Origin: Microbacterium oxydans
GTDB lineage: Bacteria; Actinomycetota; Actinomycetes; Actinomycetales; Microbacteriaceae
NCBI RefSeq assembly: GCF_026559675.1
Contig: NZ_CP092891.1
Coordinates: 124,001 to 188,000 of the forward strand
Reading direction: 5' to 3'
Length of the DNA stretch: 64,000 nt
Shown here one piece after another: positions 17,906-26,353 of this stretch. Every line of letters starts with the position of its first letter. The stretch's first letter is position 1. Position numbers and translations under genes: made by a program. Below the pieces are notes generated by a model. It worked only from the letters and a program-made list of their open reading frames with translations. It was not told the DNA's origin and did no database searches.

Positions 17906-18820
17906 ATGTTCACAGCACGTAAGTCACGACTCGCCCTCGCCGGTGGTGCCGCGCTCGCCGCAGCGCTCGTCCTCGGCGGCTGCGCCAGCAGCAACCCGCT
18001 CGACACTCCGAGCGAAGGCTCGAGCTCCGGCGACGAGACGATCGTCATCGGCTCGCAGGCCTACTACTCGAACGAGATCATCGCCACGATCTACTCGCAG
18101 GCTCTCCAGGCCGCGGGCTTCAAGGTCGACGAGCAGTTCAACATCGGCCAGCGCGACGCGTACATGCCCGACGTGGAGTCCGGCGCGATCGACCTGTTCC
18201 CGGAGTACACGGGCAACCTGCTCGAGTACCTTGACGACAGCTCGACCGCCACCAGTCCGGACGACGTCTACGCCGCGCTGAAAGAGGCGCTGCCCAAGGG
18301 CCTGACCGCCCTCGACTACGCCGACGCCTCGGACCAGGACACCTACACGGTCCTGAAGAGCTTCGCCGAGGAGAACGACCTCACCTCGATCGCCGACCTC
18401 GCGAAGGTCAGCAGCAAGGTCACGATCGGTGCGGCGCCGGAGTTCGAGCAGCGCCCGTACGGCCCGGCCAAGGCCAAGGAGGTCTACGGAGTGGACCTCG
18501 CGTTCTCGGCCACCGGTCCGACCACGCTGGAGTCGCTGCTCGCCGGGGAGATCCAGGTCGCCGACATCTACTCGGCCGACCCGGCGTTCCAGACGGAGGA
18601 CATCGTCGCGCTGGAAGACCCGAAGAACATCATCCTGGCGTCGAACGTCGTGCCGATCGTCTCGAGCGACGTGGCGGACGAGGTCGCCGACGTCATCAAC
18701 GCGATCAGCGCCAAGCTGACCGCGGAGGAGCTCGTGGCTCTGAACGTGCAGAGCACGGTCGACCAGAAGTCGCCGGCCGACATCGCCAAGAAGTGGCTGG
18801 CGGACAACGACCTCGACTGA
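17906..18820 (+). CDS. Osmolyte-binding lipoprotein of the OpuC-type transporter
   Basis: This 304-residue protein has a lipoprotein signal with lipobox LGGC (Cys about residue 28), then the OpuAC/YehZ-type domain (TIVIGSQAYYSNEIIATIY, ...LFPEYTGNLLEYL...). It captures the osmolyte outside the membrane for the two permeases upstream. The ATG at 17906 is chosen over a longer TTG frame because AGAGGAAG sits just upstream and the signal peptide then starts directly. A strong terminator follows. Confidence 0.92.
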   Translation: MFTARKSRLALAGGAALAAALVLGGCASSNPLDTPSEGSSSGDETIVIGSQAYYSNEIIATIYSQALQAAGFKVDEQFNIGQRDAYMPDVESGAIDLFPEYTGNLLEYLDDSSTATSPDDVYAALKEALPKGLTALDYADASDQDTYTVLKSFAEENDLTSIADLAKVSSKVTIGAAPEFEQRPYGPAKAKEVYGVDLAFSATGPTTLESLLAGEIQVADIYSADPAFQTEDIVALEDPKNIILASNVVPIVSSDVADEVADVINAISAKLTAEELVALNVQSTVDQKSPADIAKKWLADNDLD

Positions 18821-18834
18821 GTCGTCATCACGCA

Positions 18835-18869
18835 GAAGCGCCCGGACCCTCTCAGGGTCCGGGCGCTTC
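18835..18869. terminator. Intrinsic terminator between convergent genes
   Basis: A perfect 16-bp stem (18835-18850 with 18854-18869) with a CTC loop lies between the osmolyte operon and the convergent AI-2E family gene. It is the strongest hairpin in the left part of the window and should act in both directions. Confidence 0.9.
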
Positions 18870-18881
18870 CGCGTTCTCGGG

Positions 18882-20150
18882 TCAGATCCTGGCGTCCTGC
18901 TTGGGGACCAGCACCTGCTTGATGATGATGAGGATGGATGCCGTCACGGGGACTGCGACCAGTGCTCCCAGGAGTCCGAGGAGCGTGCCGCCGGCGAGAG
19001 CGCCGATCACGACGAGGGACCCCGGCACCGACACGGCCCGGTTCATCACGCGCGGAGTGATCACGTACGCCTCGATCTGCATGTAGACGAGGTAGATCGC
19101 CGCGAAGATCAGCGCGGCGATCGGGTTGCTGAACAGCGCGAGGCAGGTGCCCAGGATCCAGAACAGCACCGAACCCACGAGCGGGATGAGGGTGACGCAG
19201 AACGCGATCGCGGCCATCAGCGGCGGGAACGGGAGCCCGAGGAAGAGGTAGAGGAGGAACGCGAGCGTCGCGTTGCAGAACGCGAGCACCACCATCCCCA
19301 TCACGTAGCCGCCGACCGAGTCGGTGATCTGGTCGGTGATGTCCCCGGCGCGAGCGCGGTCGCGGGCCGGGGCGAGACGCAGCAGGCCCTGCTTCATCGA
19401 CGGGAGCGACGCGAGGAAGTACAGCGTGAGCACGAGCACGACGATCGCACCCGAGATGCTGGTGGCGATCGATGCGCCGACGGCCAGTGCGCCTCCGCCG
19501 ATGGTCGCGAGGTTGCCGAAGTCGGTCAGGAACGACTGCACCTCGGCGACGAGATCCTGGAACTGGTCGCCGAACTGCGCCTCGAGGGATGCGTAGATGT
19601 CGCTCTGCGTGAACTCCTTGATCATGCCGGGGACGGAGTTCACGAAGCTGACGATCTGGTCGATCACCACGGGGATGATCATCCACAGCACGAGCGCGAA
19701 CACCACGATGAGTCCGAGGATCGTGATGATCACGGACACCACCCGGGAGATGCCGCGTCGTTCCAGGAACCGCACGGCGGGGTCGAGGCCGAGGGCGCCG
19801 AACAGGGCGAGGGCGATGTAGATGAGCACCGTCGACAGGTTCGACAGCGCGAGGCCGATCACGATCGCGCCGAGTCCGCCCAGCGTCACCAGGAAGCCGA
19901 AGACGAACGGCCGGTCGATGCGCGTCCAGAACGAGCGGCTCGGCGTCATCGGCTCGATCACGACGGTGTGCGGGGTGCCGGTGGCGGACGGCTCGAGCAC
20001 CGAGGCGGCGGTGGCCGAGGCCGACCTGCGGCGGGCGGCCGCGGGCGGTGCGACGTCGGAGTCGCTCGGGGCCGTGGAGGCGTTGTCGTCGGCGCTGCGC
20101 GGTGCGGCGTCGTCGAGGGGCGCGGATGCCGGCGACTCTTCGTTGCTCAT
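18882..20150 (-). CDS. AI-2E family transporter
   Basis: This 422-residue protein has a long acidic, disordered amino end (about 1-85, rich in Ala/Ser/Asp), then about eight membrane helices with the family tract FLLYLFLGLPFPPLMAAIAF and the ending GGTLLGLLGALVAVPVTASI. The family was named for autoinducer-2 export (TqsA), but many members are probably ion or antiport proteins, so the name does not establish the substrate. The start at 20150 has only a weak GAGC site. Confidence 0.85.
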   Translation of the reverse strand: MSNEESPASAPLDDAAPRSADDNASTAPSDSDVAPPAAARRRSASATAASVLEPSATGTPHTVVIEPMTPSRSFWTRIDRPFVFGFLVTLGGLGAIVIGLALSNLSTVLIYIALALFGALGLDPAVRFLERRGISRVVSVIITILGLIVVFALVLWMIIPVVIDQIVSFVNSVPGMIKEFTQSDIYASLEAQFGDQFQDLVAEVQSFLTDFGNLATIGGGALAVGASIATSISGAIVVLVLTLYFLASLPSMKQGLLRLAPARDRARAGDITDQITDSVGGYVMGMVVLAFCNATLAFLLYLFLGLPFPPLMAAIAFCVTLIPLVGSVLFWILGTCLALFSNPIAALIFAAIYLVYMQIEAYVITPRVMNRAVSVPGSLVVIGALAGGTLLGLLGALVAVPVTASILIIIKQVLVPKQDARI

Positions 20151-20212
20151 GTGCTCACGATAGCGGTGACCCGAGTCGAAACCGGGGCGTTCTGCGGCTC
20201 TAGAGTAGGGGC

Positions 20213-20512
20213 ATGACCGCCGCCGAGGACCCGAAGGCCGAACTGCTCCGACTTCGCGCCACCATCGACAACATCGACGCCGCACTGATCTTCATGCTGG
20301 CCGAGCGCTTCCGCGCCACCCAGCAGGTCGGGCATCTCAAGGCCGAGCACCAGATGCCGGCCTCCGACCCGAATCGGGAGGAGCAGCAGGTCGCACGACT
20401 GCGCGCGCTGGCCGAGGAGGCTCATCTCGACCCGGAGTTCGCGGAGAAGTGGTTCAACTTCGTGGTGGCGGAGGTCATCCGCCACCACACCGAAGCGGCC
20501 GAGAGCCGCTGA
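20213..20512 (+). CDS. Chorismate mutase, AroQ type
   Basis: This 99-residue all-helical protein fits AroQ chorismate mutase (RLRATIDNIDAALIFMLAERF... VGHLKAEH... DPNREEQQVARL). It converts chorismate to prephenate for Phe/Tyr synthesis; no signal peptide, so cytosolic. Arg residues in helix 1 and Lys in the VGHLK tract match the active site pattern. A TAGAGT -10 at 20201-20206 puts the transcription start at or next to the ATG, so it may be leaderless. Confidence 0.93.
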   Translation: MTAAEDPKAELLRLRATIDNIDAALIFMLAERFRATQQVGHLKAEHQMPASDPNREEQQVARLRALAEEAHLDPEFAEKWFNFVVAEVIRHHTEAAESR

Positions 20513-20575
20513 GGAAGGTGCCGGACGGGCGACGGTGTGTGCAGCACTCGCCCGTCCGGAGCTCTGAGAGGTCGA

Positions 20576-20606
20576 TTGACCAACTAAGTTCAATGAATAA
20601 ACTTAG
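20576..20606 (+). promoter_or_regulatory. Promoter and operator of the ROK repressor gene
   Basis: TTGACC (20576-20581), 16 bp, and TAAACT (20598-20603) form a promoter. An inverted repeat CTAAGTT-N9-AACTTAG (20584-20606) covers the spacer and -10. Overlap of operator and promoter suggests autorepression by the ROK protein that follows. Confidence 0.65.
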
Positions 20607-20674
20607 GGAGAGACTACGGATCGCACCACGATCTGTCAACAGCTCGCGACCGACGAGCTCCGGAACGGGAACAC

Positions 20675-21841
20675 ATGCTCACCACGGATGACGGCCTCGA
20701 CACGCAGGCGTCGGTTCGGCGTGCGAACCTGCGCCGGGCGCTGCAGCTGGTCTTCCGCAGCCCGGGCACCCAGACGCGGGCGGGCATCGCGCGCGCGACG
20801 GGACTGACGGCGGCGACCGCCTCGTCCCTCGTGGCCGAGCTCATCGAGAGCCGGCTGATCGTCGAGGGAGAGCAGGCCGCGAGCACGGGCGGCAAGCGCG
20901 CGACGACCCTCAGCATCGATGCGAGCCACCATCTGATCCTGGTGCTGGTGATCCAGCCCCTCCACGCGCAGATCGCTCTGGTGGCGCTCGACGGCACCGA
21001 GGTCGACACCCGCCGCGTGGACTACACGGTGGAGACCCGCGACCGGACTCTCGACGCAGCGGTGACGGAGGTGGCCGCGGAGTTCGGGAAGAGACTCCTC
21101 GCCGCGGGCGTCCAGCTCCCCGGGACCACGGACGGCCGCGCGGTGCTGGAGAGCGTGCAGCTCAAGTGGCAGAACGTTCCTCTCGCCGAGCGCTTCGAAC
21201 GGATCCTCGGCACGCCCGTGCTGCTCGTCAACGACGTCGACGCGGAGGCGATCGGCGAAGCGGGCAGGGAGGCGTCGCCGTCGGGATATCGACTCTTCAT
21301 CCACCTCGGCGGCGGTGTCGGTGCGGCCGTCACGCTCGACGGCGAGCTCGCCCCGGGTCCGCGCGACCGTGCCGGCGAGATCGGCCACGTGCAGGTCGTG
21401 TTCGGCGATGCCGCGCGGCCGTGCCGGTGCGGACAGCGCGGATGCCTGGAGTCGGCGGCGGCTCTGGGACCGATGCTCGGAGACGAGTTCTCCGACGCCA
21501 TGGACGCCTCCGAGATCCGTGCGCTCGTCGCCGGCGCCGCGGAGGAGCACCTCGATGAGGGGGCCCGTGCCCTCGCGCGGGCCATCAAGCTCATCAGTGC
21601 TCTCCTCGACCCGACCGAGGTCGTGATCGGCGGTCCGGCGACCGAGCTCGGACCTCGTTTCCTCGACAGGGTCCGCCGCGAGACCGAGTATCCCGCCCGC
21701 GGCACCGCGCAGGTGCCCGTGCGCTACGCCGATCCGCGGGTGTCGCTCTCGGCCGGCGCCGCCCAGGCCGCTCTCACCTCGGCGCTCGGCGTCCGGTGGA
21801 GTCCGGAGCAGCTGCGCGCAGCATCCACGCCCCGCCCCTGA
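20675..21841 (+). CDS. ROK-family transcriptional repressor
   Basis: This 388-residue protein has an amino-terminal winged helix (about 15-75; TRAGIARATGLTAATASSLV) fused to a ROK sugar-binding domain with the zinc motif CRCGQRGCLES (about 251-261). Proteins of this NagC/XylR type bind DNA and release it on binding a sugar or sugar phosphate. It likely controls the sugar importer that converges on it and possibly the catabolic operon at 25.4-29.9 kb. The effector is unknown. Confidence 0.9.
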   Translation: MLTTDDGLDTQASVRRANLRRALQLVFRSPGTQTRAGIARATGLTAATASSLVAELIESRLIVEGEQAASTGGKRATTLSIDASHHLILVLVIQPLHAQIALVALDGTEVDTRRVDYTVETRDRTLDAAVTEVAAEFGKRLLAAGVQLPGTTDGRAVLESVQLKWQNVPLAERFERILGTPVLLVNDVDAEAIGEAGREASPSGYRLFIHLGGGVGAAVTLDGELAPGPRDRAGEIGHVQVVFGDAARPCRCGQRGCLESAAALGPMLGDEFSDAMDASEIRALVAGAAEEHLDEGARALARAIKLISALLDPTEVVIGGPATELGPRFLDRVRRETEYPARGTAQVPVRYADPRVSLSAGAAQAALTSALGVRWSPEQLRAASTPRP

Positions 21842-21876
21842 GCCCGGAGTGCGTCGGCGGCTCAGGCCTGCAGACA

Positions 21877-21913
21877 CGCATCCGCCCGACAGGGGTGCTG
21901 TCGGGCGGATGCG
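21877..21913. terminator. Bidirectional terminator
   Basis: A perfect 15-bp stem (21877-21891 with 21899-21913) with a 7-base loop lies between the convergent ROK repressor and sugar permease genes. Confidence 0.85.
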
Positions 21914-21931
21914 GAGAGCGAGAACGGCGGG

Positions 21932-22858
21932 TTACTTCACGCTGCCCGCGGTCAGGCCGCCGACGAGGCGCTTCTCGATCAGCATGAACAGGATGACCAC
22001 CGGCAGGATCGCGACGATCGAGACGCCGAACACGTACTGCCAGCTCGTCTCGTACTGGCCGACGAACTTGGTCAGCGCCACCGACAGCGGCTGGTTCTTG
22101 TCGGTCGACAGGATCACGAGCGAGGCCGCGAACTCGTTCCAGCAGGCCACGAACGTGAACACGATCGCGGTGACGATGCCCGGCCAGACCAGCGGCAGGT
22201 TGATCTTGAACAGCACCGTGAAGCGTCCGGCGCCGTCGATCTGCGCGGCCTCGTCGACCTCCTTCGGGATTCCGGCGAAGAAGGAGTGCATGATCCACAC
22301 CGCGAACGACAGGTTGAACGCGGCGTTGATGAAGATCATGGCCGCCCACGTGTCGCCGAGCCCGAGGGTCGTGAACTGGCGGAACAGGCCGGAGGTCAGC
22401 ACCGCGGGCTGCAGCATCTGGGTGACGATCACCAGGAACAGGAAGACCATGCGCCCGGGGAACTTGAACCGGGCCGTGTAGTACGCGGCAGGCAGCGACA
22501 CGAGCAGCACGAGCAGCGTCGCGAACACGGCGATGATGATCGTCGAGATGAGGTTGTACGGTAGCGGCGTCTCCGGGGTGGACCACATCGAGATGTAGTT
22601 CTCCCAGTGCCACTCGATCGGGAAGTAGGTCGGGTCCACGGAGCGGATCTGCGACTTGGTCTTGACCGAGCCGAAGAACATGATCAGGTACGGCAGCACG
22701 AAGATCGCCAGCACCAGGAACCCGGCGACGGTGCGCAGGATCACGCGGGGCAGCGTCACCTGGTCCTCGGTGTAGCGGCGCTTGCGGCCGGGGATCGGCG
22801 GGGTGCGCCGACCGCGGCCTCCGGCGGTGGTGACGAGGGCGGTCTCGGTCACGGTCAT
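21932..22858 (-). CDS. Carbohydrate ABC transporter permease (MalG-like)
   Basis: This 308-residue permease has about six helices and the MalG-type EAA loop EVDEAAQIDGAGRFTVLFKINLP. It is the last gene of a three-gene leftward operon (binding protein, MalF-like permease, MalG-like permease), starting 2 bases after the previous stop. There is no ATPase in the operon, so a shared MsiK-like ATPase elsewhere in the genome is expected. Confidence 0.92.
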   Translation of the reverse strand: MTVTETALVTTAGGRGRRTPPIPGRKRRYTEDQVTLPRVILRTVAGFLVLAIFVLPYLIMFFGSVKTKSQIRSVDPTYFPIEWHWENYISMWSTPETPLPYNLISTIIIAVFATLLVLLVSLPAAYYTARFKFPGRMVFLFLVIVTQMLQPAVLTSGLFRQFTTLGLGDTWAAMIFINAAFNLSFAVWIMHSFFAGIPKEVDEAAQIDGAGRFTVLFKINLPLVWPGIVTAIVFTFVACWNEFAASLVILSTDKNQPLSVALTKFVGQYETSWQYVFGVSIVAILPVVILFMLIEKRLVGGLTAGSVK

Positions 22859-22860
22859 GA

Positions 22861-23832
22861 TCAGACCTCCTTCATGGGCTTGACGATCTTCACGTAGGCC
22901 GCGACGATCACGATGACGATGAGGAAGGCGACCACCGACAGGGCGCTCGCGACGTCGACCTTCTTCTGCAGCTCGATGTACTTGAAGATCAGGGTCATGA
23001 TCGTGTCGGCGCCGTAGCCGGGGATCGACCCGGTCATCACCTTCAGGATCGGCAGCGAGTTGAACACGTTGATGATGTTGATGAGGATCGCCACCGCCAG
23101 GGCGCTGCGCAGCTGCGGCAGGATGATCGACCAGTAGGTGCGGGTGGGGCCGGCGCCGTCCATCTTCGCGGCCTCGATCGCATCGGCCGGCACCGACTGC
23201 AGGCCGGCGAGGATCGTGTACGTCGTGAAGGGGAGCGAGACGAAGATCGCGATCACGATCGACCAGATGAAGGCCGTCGTCGGGTTCTTGGTCCAGCCGT
23301 AGCCGACCGCGTCATCGGAGAGCCCGATGTCGAACAGGAACTTGTTGAAGATGCCGAAGTACGGCTCGAGGCTGTAGTAGAACACCATCGTCGTCATGAC
23401 GACCGACGCGGCCCACGGCACGATCACGGCCATGCGCACGAGCTGACGCCCGGGGAAAGCCTTGTTCAGGATCTGTGCGAGACCGAGCGAGATCACGACC
23501 GTCAGCGCGACGACCGAGACGACCCAGACGATCGTGCGGAAGAAGATCGGCCAGAACTCGGCGAAGGTGAAGACGGTGACGAAGTTGTCGAAGCCGACCG
23601 ACCCCTTGTCGAGGCCCGACAGCGAGATGTCGCGTGTCGAGTTGAAGAACATCACCCCGGCGGGGAACAGCACCACGCCGATGATGAGGAGGAGGGCGGG
23701 CGCGATCCAGGGCAGCGCCTGGAGGAGATCCTTCCCACCCGGCCTGCCGCGCGAGGCATCCGGGGTCTTCCGGGTGCGGGGGCGGCCGGTCGCCGCCCCC
23801 GCGAGGTTCGAGGACTCTGTCTTCTGGCTCAT
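22861..23832 (-). CDS. Carbohydrate ABC transporter permease (MalF-like)
   Basis: This 323-residue permease has a basic, disordered amino end (about 1-35), six helices, and the EAA loop PADAIEAAKMDGAGPTRTYW. It pairs with the MalG-like subunit encoded next. The import substrate is probably a sugar or amino sugar by association with the divergent SIS/kinase/aldolase operon. Confidence 0.92.
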   Translation of the reverse strand: MSQKTESSNLAGAATGRPRTRKTPDASRGRPGGKDLLQALPWIAPALLLIIGVVLFPAGVMFFNSTRDISLSGLDKGSVGFDNFVTVFTFAEFWPIFFRTIVWVVSVVALTVVISLGLAQILNKAFPGRQLVRMAVIVPWAASVVMTTMVFYYSLEPYFGIFNKFLFDIGLSDDAVGYGWTKNPTTAFIWSIVIAIFVSLPFTTYTILAGLQSVPADAIEAAKMDGAGPTRTYWSIILPQLRSALAVAILINIINVFNSLPILKVMTGSIPGYGADTIMTLIFKYIELQKKVDVASALSVVAFLIVIVIVAAYVKIVKPMKEV

Positions 23833-23863
23833 TCGGGTACCCGAACCTCTCCGTTCAGCGGGC

Positions 23864-25108
23864 TCAGCCCGCGTCGACCTGCGCCTGGATCTCGGTCAGC
23901 ACGTCCTGTGCCGGCTTCGACTGCAGCTGGCCGAACAGCGACTTGAAGGCGCCGTCGGCGGCGGACCACTTCGGGTTCGTCGACGGGTAGAACTGGGCGT
24001 CGGGCAGCACGTCGAGGAACGGCTTGAGAGCCTCCTCGCCGGAAAGCTGCTCGGCACCGGACTTGGTGACGGGCAGGAAGCCCTCGGCCTGCACCCACGG
24101 CACGTACACGTCGGCCGAGTAGTAGTAGTCGAAGAACTTCTTGATCGCGTCCTGCTTGTCGTCGTCGTTCTTGAACGCCATCAGCTGGTCCATGACGCCG
24201 AGCGTGAACGGCGAGCCGTCCTTGGTCGGGATCGGGACGATGGAGTAGTCCAGGTCGGGGTTGCCTTCCTTGATCTGGCCGACCGTCGGCGGCAGGCCGA
24301 CCTGCATGCCGATCTTGCCCTGGATGAAGATGTCCATCAGCGGGGAGCGCTGCGTGGAACCCGGGTCGGCCTGAGTCGCACCGGCGTCGATCATCTTCTT
24401 GATCTGCTCGGCGCCCACGAGGTTCTCCGGGGTGTCGATCGTGATCTCGGATGCGTCGCCGAACGATCCGCCGCCGCCCCACAGCCACACGGCCGCCTCG
24501 GCCTGCGCCTCTTCCGAGCCGAGCGGCATGCCGTAGCCGGCGACGCCGCCGCCGAGCTTGGACACCTTGGTCGCGGCGTCCAGCAGCTCGTCCCAGTTGG
24601 TCGGCGCCTCGACGCCGGCCTGGTCGAGCAGCGCGTTGTTGACGAACAGCGCACGGGCCGACGCGATCAGCGGCAGGGCGTACGCGGTGCCGTCGACCTC
24701 GGCGTTCTTGAGGAACGAGTCCTGGAAGTCGGAGTACACGTCATCGGAGACGACGTCCTTCGTCGGGTACAGCAGCTCGTCGCCGACGAAGCCGGCGAAC
24801 GGCCCGCCGTTGTAGATGTCCGGGGCCTCGTTCGCCTGGATCTTGGTGGAGACGACCTTCTCGAGGTTGTCCCAGGACTGCACCTCGAGCTTGACCTTGA
24901 TGTCGGGGTTGGCCTTCTCGAACCCCTTGATCACCGTCTCCCAGTTCGCCTTGGTGCCGTCGGAGTAGCTGGGGACGAGGAGGTCGAGCGTGGTCGATCC
25001 CTCCGCGCCTCCGCCGTCGCCGGACGATCCGCCGAACCCGCACGAAGCGAGCGAGAGCGTGGCGACGGCCGCAATGGCGGCGGCGCCGAACCGCAGTGAC
25101 TTCTTCAT
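23864..25108 (-). CDS. Sugar-binding lipoprotein of ABC transporter
   Basis: This 414-residue family 1 extracellular solute-binding protein has a lipobox LASC (Cys about residue 22) followed by a Gly/Ser linker, and the tract LLVPSYSDGTKANWETVIKGFEKANPDIKVKLEVQSW. It delivers a carbohydrate to the two permeases downstream. The ATG at 25108 is preferred to the GTG at 25126 because AGGA lies between them and the signal peptide begins MKKSLRF. Transcription starts in the divergent region shared with the SIS isomerase gene. Confidence 0.92.
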   Translation of the reverse strand: MKKSLRFGAAAIAAVATLSLASCGFGGSSGDGGGAEGSTTLDLLVPSYSDGTKANWETVIKGFEKANPDIKVKLEVQSWDNLEKVVSTKIQANEAPDIYNGGPFAGFVGDELLYPTKDVVSDDVYSDFQDSFLKNAEVDGTAYALPLIASARALFVNNALLDQAGVEAPTNWDELLDAATKVSKLGGGVAGYGMPLGSEEAQAEAAVWLWGGGGSFGDASEITIDTPENLVGAEQIKKMIDAGATQADPGSTQRSPLMDIFIQGKIGMQVGLPPTVGQIKEGNPDLDYSIVPIPTKDGSPFTLGVMDQLMAFKNDDDKQDAIKKFFDYYYSADVYVPWVQAEGFLPVTKSGAEQLSGEEALKPFLDVLPDAQFYPSTNPKWSAADGAFKSLFGQLQSKPAQDVLTEIQAQVDAG

Positions 25109-25432
25109 GTGTATTGCATTCCTCACTGTGATGTCCGCTCCGTGGCGGCGGGGCCGCTTCGGGAGTGGGAGTGGTGCACAGTCGCAAGCACATCACGCGA
25201 CGGTGCGTGGTGATCGTTTCGCCGGATGGCAGCCGCGATCGTTCAAGCCGGGGGCTCGGATTCTCGGCGACGATCAGATCGACGTCGAGGCGGTAGAACT
25301 TGTCCGATTATTTGTCAGGGGAACAAACAAATCAAGCAGAACTTGGGGTTGCTGTTCTCTGGCGCCATACTATGATCGAATTCAGCCTCAAACAATCACA
25401 AGTATGCAACTTCTTGCTCGAAAGGCACTTCG
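25109..25432. promoter_or_regulatory. Divergent control region between importer and catabolic operons
   Basis: This 324-bp gap contains no gene I can support. Its right half is unusually AT-rich. It has direct repeats CAAACAAATCA (25324-25334) and CAAACAATCA (25389-25398), repeated AGAACTTG (25295-25302, 25338-25345), and an inverted ATTTGT-N11-ACAAAT (25310-25332). A CATACT/TACTAT -10 (25366-25373) with TTGGGG (25343-25348) could serve the rightward operon. Direct repeats suit a DeoR-family regulator such as the one at 29138. Confidence 0.5.
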
Positions 25433-26329
25433 ATGACGCACACGCTGCCCGGCGCACACATGCGCGAGGAGCTCCACTCCCAGCCTCAGACCTGGGCCAC
25501 GGCCGTCGAGCTGAAGGCCGAGCAGGCGCTTCTGCCCGCGAAGGGCGCACGCGTCGCGGTGGTCGGATGCGGCACTTCGTGGTTCATGGCGCAGTCGTAC
25601 GCGGCACTGCGCGAAGCGTCCGGACAGGGCGAGACCGACGCGTTCGCCGCCTCCGAGGCCTTCATGGACCGCGGGTACGACGCCGTCGTCGCCCTCACCC
25701 GATCCGGCACGACCACCGAGGTGCTCGAGCTCGTCGAGCAGGTCAAGGGGCGCATCACGACGATCGGCGTCATCGGCGACCCGGACTCGCCCCTCGTCTC
25801 CCTCGTCGACGAGGCGGTGCTGCTGCCCTTCGCCGACGAGCAGTCGGTGGTGCAGACGCGCTTCGCGACCACGGCTCTCGCGCTGTTCCGCGCGTCCCTC
25901 GGCGAAGACCTCACCGGTGCGATCGCCGACGCCACCGCGGTGCTCGCCGAACCCGGCGACGACGAGCTGCGCGATGCGGAGCAGTACACGTTCCTCGGGC
26001 GCGGGTGGACGATCGGTCTCGCCCACGAGGCGGCGCTCAAGCTGCGCGAATCCTCGCAGTCGTGGACCGAGGCGTACCCGTCGATGGACTACCGCCACGG
26101 CCCGATCGCGATCGCGGCCCCCGGTCGCGTGACCTGGCAGTTCGGCCAGGCTCCCGAGGGGCTCGCCGGCCAGGTCGAGGCCACCGGCGCCCGCTTCGAA
26201 CAGCGTGCGATCGACCCGCTCGCCGACCTCGTGCGCCTGCACCGCACCGCGCTCGACCGCGCCGTCGCGCGGGGTCTCGACCCGGACCAGCCGCGCAACC
26301 TCACGCGATCCGTCATCCTGGATGCATGA
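25433..26329 (+). CDS. SIS-domain sugar isomerase/deaminase (AgaS/GlmS-C-like)
   Basis: This 298-residue protein has two SIS domains (VVGCGTSWFMAQSYAAL with ALTRSGTTTEVLEL; then FLGRGWTIGLAHEAALKLRE with YPSMDYRHGPI). Such proteins act on phosphosugars, for example AgaS on galactosamine 6-phosphate, GlmS on fructose 6-phosphate and FrlB on glycated amino acid phosphates. The glutaminase domain of GlmS is absent. Context with a hexose-phosphate kinase and a bisphosphate aldolase favours an AgaS-like step yielding tagatose or fructose 6-phosphate; the exact substrate is not shown. Confidence 0.8.
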   Translation: MTHTLPGAHMREELHSQPQTWATAVELKAEQALLPAKGARVAVVGCGTSWFMAQSYAALREASGQGETDAFAASEAFMDRGYDAVVALTRSGTTTEVLELVEQVKGRITTIGVIGDPDSPLVSLVDEAVLLPFADEQSVVQTRFATTALALFRASLGEDLTGAIADATAVLAEPGDDELRDAEQYTFLGRGWTIGLAHEAALKLRESSQSWTEAYPSMDYRHGPIAIAAPGRVTWQFGQAPEGLAGQVEATGARFEQRAIDPLADLVRLHRTALDRAVARGLDPDQPRNLTRSVILDA

Positions 26330-26353
26330 CCCGACGCACGGCCGGAGCCGACC

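Noticed and set aside
18882..20150. Autoinducer-2 exporter involved in quorum sensing.
   Set aside because: Family membership is clear but the name does not prove AI-2 export; no luxS or Lsr gene is nearby.
23864..25108. Start of the sugar-binding protein at the GTG at 25126.
   Set aside because: The ribosome-binding AGGA lies inside that extension, and the signal peptide begins naturally at the ATG at 25108.
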